Assembly: GCF_000003605.2 (NCBI RefSeq)
Contig: NW_003141308.1
Coordinates: 255,801 to 318,625, forward strand
DNA from: Saccoglossus kowalevskii
Taxonomy: Eukaryota > Hemichordata > Enteropneusta > Harrimaniidae
Reading direction: 5' to 3'
Length of the DNA stretch: 62,825 nt
Every line of letters starts with the position of its first letter. Within the stretch, counting starts at the first letter, position 1. A model generated the notes under the pieces. That model was not told the DNA's origin. It worked only from the letters and a program-made list of their open reading frames with translations, and did no database searches. Made by a program: the position numbers and the translations under genes. Shown here piece after piece: positions 35,901 to 49,504 of this stretch.

Positions 35901-38059
35901 TAAATTTATATATGTATACAATCTATTCATATATCAAGTCTGATTGTGCGGTAAATAGCCAGTTTTGTCGACTTTTGTGAAAACTGAAACCATATTTTAG
36001 GTTCTAATTTTGTGTAATACTAACTAATGTGTAGAAAAGTGTTTGGGATAGCCACTTTTTGGGGCCCCTTCCCTACTCTGAAACACCCAAACTGTTTAGT
36101 GTACCAAGATGACATAATGAGCGACACTTTTATTCTCAAAATCTCAGATAATTCATTTTCAGTTCCATTTGCTTTGAGATGAAGAGCCACGAACACCAGC
36201 CTGGTGTCAGTATTACGACATCGTACCATACCGGGAAAGCACATACATCTTTATAGCACTATGCTCTGTATCCATGGTTACAGAAACATAAACAGTGACC
36301 CCAGAGTAAAAAAAAAATGGTTTGAAGTTGTCAAAAGGTGCATGGGGGTCCTTTTATGAAGATGTTAAGTATAATTTGACGTCACGTACAACTCGATGAA
36401 TGAATCATAAATGGGGATGACTTTGGCTACGATGTATTCCTTGAAGATAGATAGATGATGTTCGAATAGTTTGAGCGGGGTAAATTGGATTGGGAGCTGT
36501 TATTTTTAATGTCACGCTCTTCGATGTTAAAGATTGGCGCGGTTAAATCTAGCAAGCACATGGACAATGTAAAATCACTACAATTTCATGATGTTTTACT
36601 GAGCGAAAGGTTCCAACCAAGAACATAAAGAGCAAATGTTTCCATGGAAATAATGACTTTTTTGATTTTCAATTAATTTTGAAAAATGGTCGAAAATACA
36701 TACAACCGAGGTACACTTCACAGTAGTCGGGTTATACACAATATCTATATTTTAGTCGCACCCATCCCTAAGCACAGTGATTTCCAAGTAACAGTTGTAT
36801 GTATAGATTTATATGTTCTGTGCGTATTGAACATGACGTTGCTTTTGTACTGACTCGTCGAAGTTTTTACGCATGCGCAGGCCGGGTTAGCTGTAGTCTT
36901 CACGAGTGCGCTTCGCTAGTTTACCGGATTCTTGATCCCAAGAACACTGCCGTGATTCATATTACAAGGGCAATCTGTCGCTATTTATAATGCCTCTTAA
37001 GTCAGTCCCAGAGGTGTATTTTCATTCACACGATTCGATGAAGAATACAGTAAAAATCGGATTCACAATTTGGCGTCGACTCCAACCAAGTGTGTCGTCT
37101 TGACACGGGTCACGTGATGACCATTAATCGTTAACCTGTCATGTGGGTTGCACACAATAGATGGCCATATTGTGACCCACAGTACCTGCCACGTAAGCGT
37201 TAAACAATGGGACATGTACGCACATGAAAACCACACTGTTCCTCTCTGCACTCGTCATTATAATGCAAAGTATAATTTGTTGGCATATCGCGACGATTCA
37301 TTCGCAATATCTTGAAACAACGTATACTAGTATTATATGACAGGTACGACCCGGGTACATCTTAGTGTTGTATCCAGTGACGTAAATTACGCATTTCCAA
37401 ATCATCACTCATCATTGAGCTGATTCAGTGAATTGGAGTGTAAATGAAGTTTGTTCGAGTTCGGTTCTAGAGAGTTGAAATGCAAGCATTGAATATATGT
37501 CGGTACACCTACGATTGCCTCCACATCGTACTTTTACTATCATTAGATGACTCAGCTTTAAATCGCGCATACATTGGACGTGGACATGATTTCAACAAAC
37601 TTAACTTCTGTAGTGTTTCAGGCGTTGATGTTTCACAGTGCCCAGAACCTGAATCTGAAGCACTCAACGTCTATATCGATTAGTTTGTAATGAAAATAAG
37701 TCAAATAGTAGTAGAATGCCTCGTCAAATCATCGCTATTCAGGCACGTTACTGAGACACAGCAGTAATCTGTTGGATTAACAAACTTCGCTAGCTAGCCA
37801 ATCGATCCAATCGACTCATACTAACATTCTGCGATCCATTCTGAAATCAAAAACCCCCCTCTCGGGGTTGCAAATAAGTTGACGCGGTTTCTAAGCCAGA
37901 GCTTAAATTTGCGGAAAAGTTTGCCAAGCAGACCGACTCTTTTGATTCTTTTTACAATTGGCTGCTTTCGAAAGCCCACCTGTTGTCTGGAACTTGTAGA
38001 TTGTTTTCCTGGATATGTCCAGCTCCCCGTATGAAGGCATTATGCTTTGCGTTCGGAAG
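32938..38059. other. Gene-free stretch
   Basis: Contains CRE sites at 33062-33069 and 36377-36384 and TCACGTGA at 37110-37117. No recognisable exon, RNA gene or transposon was seen. Confidence 0.5.
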
Positions 38060-38405
38060 CCCGGACAATTGCTTTAACTTGTAGCCACATGCGTCCTATC
38101 CGTGCACGCCCTGATTTTGGTTTATGGTATTTTATTTGTGAGAAAGGAGGGAACGCAATCGATTTAAATACCAGACACACTCTTCGAACATTAAATGCAT
38201 GCTATCAGGTGAATAGTGAAAAATAGTCTTGAATTTATGGGCTTTTTAATGCAATGCATGGAACAGAGCAGGCTGGTAAAGGGAGACCATCATGAACTGA
38301 CACAACATCTGTTTCGTTTCTTTGAAATGGAAAGCAAAATGATTGGAGCAAAGTGGATGGGGAAAATTACCACGCCGCAGATAATTGGATTATGGATGTT
38401 TGGCT
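38060..38405. promoter_or_regulatory. Candidate upstream enhancer with a paired-type P3 homeodomain site
   Basis: A complex, non-repetitive block about 7 kb upstream of the Dbx start. It includes TAATTGGATTA at 38382-38392, which fits the TAAT-N3-ATTA palindrome of paired-class homeodomain dimers, together with TTTATGG, TTTAATGCAATGCATG and GATTTAAATACC motifs. The ORF across it (38216-38407) does not look like a known protein. Enhancer status is an inference. Confidence 0.3.
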
Positions 38406-39994
38406 AACTTATGTTGTTTCTCAGTGTTGTTGTTGTTGTTGTTATTATTATTGTTGGCGTATCCTTCTTTAACTTATACTAGACTACAAGTAATCTACTA
38501 ATTCGGTGAGTACAGGTCGAAATTGTGGGCATTGTTACACAGTATCTCCCGTGAGAGGTAAAGAACAGATGACTCTGAAATAAAAGCACGACTCGACGAT
38601 CAGAACGTCTAGTTTTTCTGGAGGCGTGGTGAGTGCACAGAAGTGGAAAAACACGGTTTTCGAACTTATATGAAGAATATGACAGCTGCTCTAATCGCAA
38701 TTTCTTTGTTGGGTTCTGTTACTTTCACCCTGCTTTGCCATCGTTACGAAGTCTAATTATATTGCATTTGCTCAATAACAACTAATAAGTTGTGCGGCAG
38801 CCGAAAGTTGGAGAAGAAACAAAATCTTACAGGTTCTAGTAAGAAATTGCTTGTTTGCCGGGCAGGTGCGTGGTAATGGAGGGCCGTTTATTGAGTGTTT
38901 CGTACGCAAACATATAAAGTATGAAAGGCGAAGAAATCCGTTAAACACCATGGTGATAATAGCCAATTCGCTCTTGAACTTCATTGTTGTTGGCACCTAC
39001 CATTAAACTGTGTAATTTGAAAAACGTTATGTTGGGGGCAATAAAATCGATTTGGGTTATCCTTTACAGTGTCAGTGTGAAAAGACGTATGGCCTTTAGG
39101 GGCTTGTTGTATAGTAACTAGTCCGAGAAACTGTGTCTAGCGTATTAGAAGAGAATTCCTAAAAAAAATGCAGAATGGGGATGAATCGGAAAAGACACAA
39201 GAGGCAGTGTGGAAAAAAACATGTCCTGCGCTCACACGTTCTATAACCGTCCAACCATTGGTTGTTCCGTTTCTTCCAAACAAACGTTGTCCACGTTGGC
39301 GGTGGTAAATTGGATACAGCGAGGAGGCGAAGTGTGCAACGGACAAAGCTCCTACGCCTGTTGTTCGTAGCATAATTTGGGCACGATTTAACGCGGGTTA
39401 TTCAGAACAACAACACACGTTTAAGGTACCCTTTACCACGTGCTTCGTTAAGAAACTGACAGTCGAGTTTCACGTCCAAGAGTTTTGGTTTGTTGCTGAA
39501 CTCCTACCAAAGAATTGCTTCTTTACCCCCTCGAACTCGACTTGAAAAAACTATCGCTTAAAGTAACCCAGGCTAATCTTTCAGAACTTGAAAAACGTTA
39601 TTCATGTATTTCTTTAGTGAGAGTTTTTTTCCATGTGTTGGCTGAACCGAACATCCAGGCGTAGGGGGGTCTTGTTTAGTGAAAATGCTCACCGTCGTTA
39701 CACCCTGCACCTGCTTGCTAGCCACAATTGTTTCATGCTATGAATGGATGCACTTTTACGCATTTTATTTGTATATTTCACAAAGGAAAAACTCAGTTAG
39801 CATTACAATTTAGTCGGCAAAATGTAATTACGTCTATTTAGTGTTTTTAAGGCAAATGAAAACCGCTCATATGTGTCCTACACTGGGCTCAACATAGGGG
39901 TATATGAATTGTTATTCAGATTTTTCTCCAAAGTACCGAGTGTGGAAATACCAAGTCTCACGCATTGTCAGCTCTTATAGTTATTATTTATATG
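38406..39994. other. Gene-free stretch
   Basis: A short GTT/ATT microsatellite lies near 38427-38455. No gene was recognised. Confidence 0.5.
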
Positions 39995-40330
39995 TTTTAA
40001 AGACTTCATTTAAAAAAGGCAGCTGTTTTTTCTCATTTATATGACGATAACAAAACGGGGGGCACTGGCTGCAGCCGCCAGAGATTCATCAAGGAGACAG
40101 ATGAAAAAAAGGCCAATCTGTTTGAGGGCAGCTGCAGCGTAGAGCTGATAAAAGCCCCTATATGGGCAGAAATGAAAAGTGGCAGAGACAGCATATACCA
40201 TGGACTTTGATTCATTCAGCTGATAAAAGGCGGCTACACGTGCGGCGACGAGCGAGGCCTCCGCGAGGCTCCCCGCCGCCTGACTTTGAAACTCAATAAG
40301 GTATACATGTGCAAAAGTACTTAAAAAGTT
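39995..40330. promoter_or_regulatory. Candidate regulatory island with duplicated GATA-containing motif
   Basis: The 12-mer AGCTGATAAAAG occurs twice (40143-40154 and 40218-40229). Around it are E-boxes CAGCTG (40129-40134, 40217-40222), a CArG-like CCCTATATGGG, and TCF/LEF-like CTTTGAT and CTTTGAA. The block is GC-richer than its surroundings and about 9 kb upstream of Dbx. Function is inferred from motif density. Confidence 0.3.
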
Positions 40331-43300
40331 CCAATGACCGGAATAATTCCCGATATTTTGTAGGCAAACGATGCCTCATGAAAAGTTAAAACAACTTTCA
40401 GCACTTTTTTCCAACTGAAGTTGATGCGTCTACGAAACAAACGCGAGTTTCGCGAAAATTTACGATTTTTCGGCGGGCGAAAAGCACGCTGGCGCGGCAT
40501 TTTCAATGTAAAGCGCTTTCAAAATGACGACAAAAAAGGCTCTGAAAGAGTCGTTTTCAGGTCGTATTTGCACGACTCTTATATATAACGCACTCATGGT
40601 GTAAATGGGCGATGAACCTGTTCCCCAAAACGCGTCCGTTATAAGCGTTTTACGTTAATATTTCGCTTCGCGGCAAACTTTTTTCAAGCGCTCCCAATGC
40701 TTCCAAACAGTGCGCAAACGCAGTTCAATTACCTATTATTGGCACTGTGTAGTAAGATAATAGACAGCTTTTGTTAAGCGTCGTTTAAGTGGAACCCCGT
40801 CGTATTGTGGCTAGTAGAGCTCGGGCTCGCCTAGGTGCCTGTTTCGATTCAGTATTTGCTTGGCCAGTCGCGTTTCGGTCGTTAGAAATGCGCAAAGTTT
40901 TACAATTTTTGTTCTTATAATTGATGTTTTTAGTGAAAACATAAACAATAGGCAATGTAACGACTTATGAGCGGGTTTTATGGGGAGGAAAGCTCGAGAC
41001 TGGGGTCCACACTCTAGTACTCCAGTCTCATTCCTGTCCTCCATATAGGGTCAAAAGGACTATTAACAACCAATAGAAAAGTCCAATTTGCGGCAAATTT
41101 ACTCATTAAATAGAAAACAAAATGTTAAAAAAACAAACAATATGAAAACATATAATGTTTTTGATGTAATAACCCTATTGTGAGTGGGCGCAGGCTTAAA
41201 TATTCGCAAGGCAGCACCCCGTTTGTATCCATGGTTTTAGCACTATCAGTCGTGGACACCCAATACATACTTAATGCAGGACTCTCCTATTTATATTTTG
41301 ATTATGGCTTTTAATTATATTTTTTTATCCGATGCAGAGGGCGACCCCGAATGAAATTTGTCAAAAGTGGGAAATACGACAAAGAAAAAAACGGCGTCCG
41401 GGCACCAATAACCGACGCGCTGTTTGCCTATTTTGTTGAGTATTTCTGGTCCGACGCTCACGCGTTCGCCGAGACTTGTATGCAAATCAAAAACAATGTG
41501 CGAATTGGATACATGACGGGCCGCAGGCTACCAATCTGGGGCGTAATAAAGGAAAATTAAGATCGACAAAACAATACGTCTTGGAAAAGAAATTAGATTG
41601 CAAATGGTATACCATCGGGCGTATTGGCTGTTTGGGACACGTATATTGAACACGCTTTGCCCGACACTACCCATAATTCATACAGACTACACACAGAAAC
41701 AAACCAGCAGACAGACATGAACAAAAGCTTAACCCGAACGTTTTTGTTACTTGCCCCGTTATCAAGAACTTATAGATGCTGGAAAACAAATGTCAAAAAT
41801 GCAGATCCCTTTTCCCCATCTGCCGTTCAAATTTCTCCTAAGCAAATCAGAACTACGCCTGGTTGACTGCGTCAGTCGGGAGAAGACACGCCATGACCGT
41901 TCGTGTAGAGGGTTATTTGACTATTTGATTCAACACGCTAAACAGACAACAACAGTTCCCAAATGTTAGCCACTACCAAATTTGTCTCCTAGTCTCAAAT
42001 ACTATGCCGTGTATATTATTACCTCGGTGGAGTTTAACATTGCAGATAAGTTTATTCGATTTATACAGATGATACTGCAGTTGGACAGAAAGAAAGAGTG
42101 TGATTTCCAACTTTCGCTAAACTTTTGTCTTCCGAAAGGTACTTTACGGAACTCGACCTACTTAATCCACCTGTTCAATTAAATTAACATACATCGTATC
42201 CAAGAATGAAACTAAGTATCATTAAAACCAGTATAAAATTAATACAGCTACAAACTTGCCATATGATAAATGCATGTTACAGTTTTTCTTCTTTAATGTA
42301 TGTTGTTTTACTAACTGTATTACATATGGGTATAAATATTCTCTCTTTGCTTAATACTATTTGCCGCACACGCCATACTCACTAACTACGTATAGGGACA
42401 TTGACGGGGGACTCTCATGACAATTCATAACATTTATGATTATGATGCTTCCAGAGGAACACCGCTCCCTAAATTATATTTAAGACGGAAAGAACAGTTT
42501 TAGAAACTATGGCGTTATATTTCATATTTATTATATAACCATGGGTACGACTGAGTAGGTAACACGTGCGCATTCAAAGACTCGGTCCCTAGTTCGAAAA
42601 ATTAGCTAGGCTGATTATCCTTCAACCCCCTTATTTTGTATCATTGTTCGAAATACTGTACAAAATACGTTGTCAAAAAGACATGTGCATTTTTTTGTAC
42701 CAATAAAGGTGAATTATTCTACGTGTATTTATTAAACTATCCGAACTCATTTTTATGACTTAACTAACTAATTAACGTCCAAGTTGCATAAATAATAGCT
42801 CAGGCGAAACATTGTCTTACTTATTACGCATGCGTAATGAAGACGATGCATAGTGTAGCAGTGCGGATAACATATACAAGCTGTGTAAAAACTACAAAAC
42901 AAGACAACGAACGACCGGCATGCTATTTTACTGCTAAGTGCCTCATTTTAATCGTTTATATTTCACCTGGTACCGAAAGTAGTGGACATAACATAACGTA
43001 TACGTTTTGGGGGTCCAAGACCCTTTATAATCTATTCGCTGTCTTCGACAAGACGCGACGAAGCGGATGTCACGAGAATTGAAGACCCCCCCTCCTCCAA
43101 AAAAAACAAACAAAAACAAATATCGAGGTAATGGCAACGCGATGCATGTTGGGTAAGAGAAAACCACATTCACTGACGATTACTCATACATGTCGCAGAG
43201 GAAATATATGGCATAATGTAAACGGGGGTGGAGAGGGGTGTTTGCGAGGTAGCTGCTAAACGCCAATGAACAGAATGTCCACTTTCGTCTATATAACGAC

Positions 43301-43447
43301 GAATTTGTGTTTGTTCGTCAACGTCGTGTCTAGTTGGTTGGAAGGTACACACACACGCCATGGCAGTGCGACAACAGAAGGGGGGGCAATTCTGTATAAG
43401 CCAATAACACAAAGTATATTTATTTTATTACCCCGCTAAGGAGCTGT
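40331..43447. other. Gene-free stretch
   Basis: Contains a 16-bp perfect palindrome (ATTACGCATGCGTAAT, 42823-42838) and a weak tRNA-like relic near 42551-42600. ORFs here lack domain content. Confidence 0.45.
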
Positions 43448-43536
43448 GTTAAGGTGAATTGCCGTACAAAAGAATGTACTCGGTGAATGGCCGTCGAAGA
43501 ACAGTATCACCGTTCTTCGAGCCAGTCAACCTTAAC
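43448..43536. repeat. Short imperfect inverted repeat
   Basis: GTTAAGGT at 43448-43455 pairs with ACCTTAAC at 43529-43536, and inside it TCGAAGAAC pairs with GTTCTTCGA. It may be a tiny foldback element. Confidence 0.4.
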
Positions 43537-45034
43537 AAGAAAGACGACCTCAAGTCTTGTTCTGAATGACTGCCCTACTTTCTACACAACAGGATTACAC
43601 GTCGAACACATATAAACCCAGGTGCAAGGTGTCGGTGCAGTCTTAAGTTCGCATCACTGCTGTTTTATTGCTTAAACCCATAAATGCACGGGACATATTC
43701 GGACTACTAACCTTGTTTTATCGCCCCCTGGAAGAATAAAATAAAACCAATGACCGCGGACGTGCATGGGGGTGGGTGGTAGAGGGCTATGACGTTGGTA
43801 AACTTGGGGTGTTTTAAATAGAAGGTATTGTTTTAATGTATAGGTGGGTATAGGCATGGTAAAGTGTTCTGCTGTACTTATTCCTTCGTCACAATGTAAT
43901 GATCATATAGGGGCTGTATGTGTATATTTGCTTATGGTCAATAACCATATGGAAAAAAAAAAAAAAAAAAACATTCTGCGAGAACATTAAGCACGGTAAT
44001 GTTTAGAAAACACAATAATTGTTTTCTTCTTTAAATTATTACAGTGATTTTAGTTCAAATATTATCAGTTCGTCTTCCTACGTGACCTGTATTTTAGCGA
44101 AAACAAAGAACAATACGCTGGACTTTACCAGATCATTTTTGCTACGGAAACCCACGCTCTGATCGGTGTTGCAAGCGTGTGTATGCGTGTATGTGTCATG
44201 ATTACGACACGATCATATGCCTGGTTTTGTGCTGTCAAGATGCGCGGAATATGCGCCGTACCGGAGACGCTGGGACCAAGGCCAACATTAACTAGCGTCT
44301 CATCGCTCCCATTGAACGCAGCCCCCTGGCCATTTCTCACAATGAGATCCAATGGAAAACAATTACGTGTATAGAGGAGAGTCGTATACATTGGTAACTA
44401 TGACGCGCGACCTTATTTCATATGCAAAGAGTATCACCATTTCTCCCCCCAAAAAGAACGCTCATGGCGATTTCCACGAGAATAAGGTATTGTTCGCGCT
44501 AACGATCCTAAGTTCAACCATGTCAGATAAAACAGGGAATATGTTTAACGCCATACTGCTGAACTTGGCCATAGGAACTACACGTATATCTTGGTGTGAG
44601 ACGCGATGACGTAATTGTACGCTACTGGGTTATCAGCAACCAATTGGAATGGGGTAGGTAGGCAGGTAAACTCTTTTAGGTACTAGTATACCGTATATTA
44701 CCGTTTTTCCATTTTACACTTAGTATTTTTTAGGGTTACTATCGCCTGAATATACACGGAACCAGATACATTTGTATTCAGAAGACGGTATATTCGCACA
44801 CGGGTCCAGACCGGTGGGACACGTCCGGTCACTGCCTCGGACAAAAGTGCGTATTAGGCCGGGGTACAGTATTAGAATCTCTTGGGGAGGGCGATGGCAG
44901 ACAAATCTATGCAAAATATTTCTTCTTCACTAAGTTGTGTACCTTTTTTTTCGAATGATAAATTCACTGTTTTTCCATTTCCTCTGTGTGTAATAATTTT
45001 CCATAGGAAATAGGCGTGCAGATTTATTGTTTCT
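43537..45034. other. Gene-free stretch
   Basis: An A19 run lies at 43953-43971. No gene or RNA was recognised. Confidence 0.5.
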
Positions 45035-45083
45035 GTTAACCATGGAGCTAAAAAAAGATCTTTTTTTAGCTCCATGTGTTAAC
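45035..45083. repeat. Perfect 36-bp palindrome with GTTAAC outer arms
   Basis: 45041-45076 is a perfect inverted repeat. Each arm reads CATGGAGCTAAAAAAAGA and they meet without a spacer. GTTAAC lies directly outside on the left (45035-45040) and one base outside on the right (45078-45083). It could extrude a cruciform or encode a very stable hairpin. No gene is associated. Confidence 0.9.
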
Positions 45084-46741
45084 GATACCTGCAGGATTTT
45101 GTCCTGTGCATTTTGTTTTCAATTCTACCATCGCCTCCAGAGTTTATAATCGTCCGCCCTTTATCACGTGGAGTGACAAGTGTCACTGAAACTTAGAAAC
45201 ATCGTCGTCGGTGGATATCCACGCAAACCCCACATAATAATATACTACCCAATACTGGCGTCCAGAAACGTTACTAGTTTTCTTCGGAGATTGTTTGTAT
45301 CCGGTCGCCGTCACTACATGTAGTCTCAAACAAAGTTGAAGCCGGCACGCATGCGCAATTGTTGCGGTTCAGAGACAAGTAAAAAGTATAGACATTACAA
45401 ATATCGTGTATTTCCCACTGTTTACACCACTATAGATAGTCACACAATGAATATAGCGTAATGGTGACATGAACAAATATTATAATTGCCTTTCAATTGA
45501 TTTATTCCCATTGTGATATAACTGTATCACGTGTTTGAGAGTACTGCTACATTTATTACTCGGTGACTCTGCTGCCAAGCATAGAGGTTTCTCGTACACG
45601 CGTACACGTTAACAAACCCCCTTTCTTTGCTGTCCATGGGAGTTTACTGAATGATATTTTCCCTGAAGTTGGTTTCTCCCCAGAGCATTTGAAGGATTAG
45701 TTTAAAACCTCGCCCATTTTCTGTTTTTATTAGTTTGAAATGGTTGGGAAATAAGCCACATGTCAAAACGATATGCTTTAACAAACTAACAGACAATATG
45801 TACATTGCATAGTCGCATCTGAAGGGGGGGGGGGTACATCTATGTATTCATGTGCAATCATCCGTATCGGGATCCACACTAAGTCAAAGAAGGTATATTC
45901 CGATGCTACAGAATGGTCCAGTCAATTTGGCTTTGAATGTTGCCACTAATCCCCCTGTTCCTCATTTAACGGCTTAAATATCCCCAGGGTGAAACGTGAA
46001 AAACATTCGGGCATTCAGTTACCAGGACAACGCCGCGCGCAATGATGGACTGTTGTAATGGAGCAGCTCCCGTTCGCTTGGTTAGTTCCAAATTGTAGGT
46101 CTCTTTAGACATTGATTTTCACGTTAATTCCAATATATTTCAACAGGTGGTGAAGGGGGGGAGTAGAATCAAGTGCCGCTGAACGGACAGAAGGCAAAAA
46201 ATATACTACAAACGTCGGCAAAGGTTGAAATCTCTATCGAAATAGCACGTTTCTTGTATCGGCTACCCTGGGCAACGAGCGACGGTTGAATAAAACCGCA
46301 TCTTCATTGAAGCACTTGAAATTGACATACATGCATACAATGCATAATGTGGCGGCTGTGGTATCATTTGCGGTCATGGGTAAGTATATCGCGGAAATAT
46401 ATAATGTGTTAACAGTTGTCGGACAATGTTCAATACACATTACTCCATCGATACGTTTTGATATATTATAATTTATTATGTATTATATATGTTATGTACG
46501 TATTATGTATTAAGTGTGGCATTTTCCAGCGCCATTTATGGTTACTGATAATGATTATAATGAGAAGATGACAATGACGACGACGATGATGATGAGATAA
46601 TGATGAGATAATCATGATCAGTGATGATGATGTTAGTCACAACATGACGAAAACGACGATGAAGACAGTGGCTAATGAAGAGTTTTTGAGTATAAACAAT
46701 ACAAATGTACCTTCATTTACGTCCAATTTCAACAAAGCGGG
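45084..46741. other. Gene-free stretch
   Basis: Contains a CGCATGCGCA (NRF1-like) site near 45349 and a G-run near 45826. No recognisable exon was found. Confidence 0.5.
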
Positions 46742-46851
46742 TTATGAATAGATGTTGTTGTTGTTGGTGGTGATGATGATGATGATGGTGGTGGTGATGA
46801 TGATGATGATGGTGATGGTGATGGTGATGATGATGGTGATGATATATTGAT
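46742..46851. repeat. Imperfect (GAT/GGT)n trinucleotide tract
   Basis: Starts as GTTGTTGTT, then mixed GAT and GGT triplets to about 46851. A sparser GAT-rich zone precedes it at about 46570-46680. Low complexity, with no gene. Confidence 0.85.
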
Positions 46852-49504
46852 TACGGATAATGATGGTGACAGACATCAAGTAAATACTCAAAGAAATACA
46901 CCAGTACGTTGAAATCTGGCTGGACTGACTCATGTCAGAAAAGTGTTATCATTTCTCGCGTGATACTATGGCTTGTCGCTCCCATACACCTCAAAACAAG
47001 GGTATGCAGAAGTGGCCTTCACGGTCAGTGCGGGAGACACACTTCAAAGTTCACAGTGACAGTGAATATCCCCCATCTCTAAATTAATGCAACAGTTATT
47101 GCGAACACAGACAAAGCCTCGATTTGGTAACATTTCGTTAGATTCCGTTTACCATTCACTGTGTGAACAATATAGAGCATGGGGGTGTACCGCTGAGATC
47201 GTTTGATTTCAATGGATATACTTTAACAAATATCCAGGCTATTCTTGTTCATATACCCGTACACTCTCGAGCTGTGCTGAATACTCGAAATGGTAGTCTC
47301 ATGTTTGGGGGAAGAAATCACAACATTAACACCAACAAACAAAATGCCAAGTTCTAACACCTGAGGATTGAAACAAAAAATTAAATACAAAATTTTGCCA
47401 GTGTAAGTGTTCTAATTCATATCATTCTTACGAAGCCATGTCCGGGATTGTGGCAACGGCACTATTCCATTCCCTCGACGAGAAGCGCCAGTTGGCGAAT
47501 GTGTTTTAGCCCGCGGCTCTACTGTATGTCCAATAGGCCATCAGCGCCAAGGCCTAATAAAAACAGTTAACGACAATCCCTGTCCCGCCCTCAGTCATTT
47601 ACATATCTACTCGTGTTACTTTCGACCCAGGCAACTGGAAACAGTTAAAATTGAAGAATGGACATCATTTATCGCTAGGCGTGTCGTGTAATGTACAATG
47701 CTCACGGGACGCTGGGACGTATTCATAGCGTGTTAATTGACCTATCGTTTAAAAACAGTTAGTCCATTAGAGTGAAATTATATGACAATACTCGTTTTAT
47801 TTAAACAAAATAAAACTGGTTCAAGGACAGGATCCAGAAATTATTGTTAATATGACAACAAATATCTACGTCCATGGACGGTCTGTTTATTTCTCTACAT
47901 TTCAAACCGCCATGAAATATTTTCAAATGTCTATCGCCAATAACGGCCACGATATTGGACGGCTTTTTTCTGAAAATGGTCCACTTACCATTGAAATATA
48001 AACCAGGAAGACAGTGGGACATCACGGGTTTAATTTATATGTTAGCACACTGCTTCCACTGTTGTACACGGAATGGTTATTCGGATCGACCACAAGCAAA
48101 GATTTTCTAAGTATTGTTAATGGAGCGTAAGATCATAGAACACATTCCAACAATTGGAACCACAGTGAATCAGCTACTCGAGAACGTGGTCACGTGAAAT
48201 GACTAACGAGTTGGGGTGACAAATAAAAAAAAACAATCTGCATAGAGTAATCTCAAAGAAAATAAACGGAAAATTATATAAAAAAAAGACATACATTTAC
48301 TCCCGACGCAACAAATGTATTCCCTTCATCTTTTTATTATCTATACATTTCAATGGCAGTTGAATCAAACCAACCAATCAACGAGCACAGCGTGTAGCAA
48401 CGTCATTTAAAAACGTTCTAATGTCATTCACGTTCAACCGGCAAATATAAACTGATATAAACCTCTCATTTTAGGTTAAATTGTGAATTTTATAAATATT
48501 CAGAAAATGAAAGGAATTATTCCTACGTTGCCCCGGGAAAAAAATATTTAATAAAAAGCAGACCCAATTACAGCTGCTGCAGCATTATCTCGTCTCGGGG
48601 AAAAATCTAGCTCAAAAATAAGTTCAAAATTGTAAAAACCGCGAATTTCCCAAACATCCTTACAAACAAATGAACACAAAAAAAAAACGATAAATATATA
48701 TATGTCAATATATAAAGTACCATTTTACCTTAGATATTAACACATATTGATAAGCAGGGTGAAATCTGTTAAATAGGTAGCATTGAAATAATAAATAAAC
48801 ACAATATGAAATATTAAAATGTTCAGTCCCTCTTAGAACAAAAAAATAAGCTGTACGTGTTAAACAATTATGTTATAGATTGTGTATATGAACACACACA
48901 CACACACAATTACCAGCTGTCCAAATATTAGGGATTTCGTCTTCACCTATTGATAAACATCGACATACTGTATACCAATTTATAATATTTCTTATATTAT
49001 AGTAAATAATTATTATAGTTATACCATCCCCATAAGCCAATCAGATTCGCGCATTTGGTGGGCAATATTTTCCAATATAATTTTTCTATCACAGGACGAC
49101 GAAAACGGATGTTTTCTTCCGTTGAGGTTTGTCAGCGTTTTCTCAATGGTTCACCTCTAATTTGTGAACAGGTCGACCAAACGTAATATGTCTACTCCAC
49201 AGGGTATTGTACCGAGTTATGTTATATATGAATACTTGTAACCAAGAGATGATCATCGAACAACATGACTAATTCCACAGTCGTCCCGTAGTCGCCACAC
49301 TGTGTGGCTAAAACTTGAATTTCGCACACATGGCATTTACGACACTCTTGCATCTTAAGTTCCCTGTTCTCTGTGTACGACTGCGTTCGCCGCAATTGCA
49401 TGTCCAGATTTTGCACCGTCACGACTCATATATACACAAAGTTGTGACACTTGTTTTAGCGACCTTCACTATAAATTCACAAAACACTAAATTTTGAACT
49501 GACG
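46852..49504. other. Gene-free stretch
   Basis: A short (CA)n tract lies near 48893-48907 and TCACGTGA at 48190-48197. No gene was recognised. Confidence 0.5.

Noticed and set aside
42551-42600. tRNA-like stretch ending AGTTCGAAAA
   Set aside because: The B box is poor and no cloverleaf forms; too weak to list as an RNA gene.
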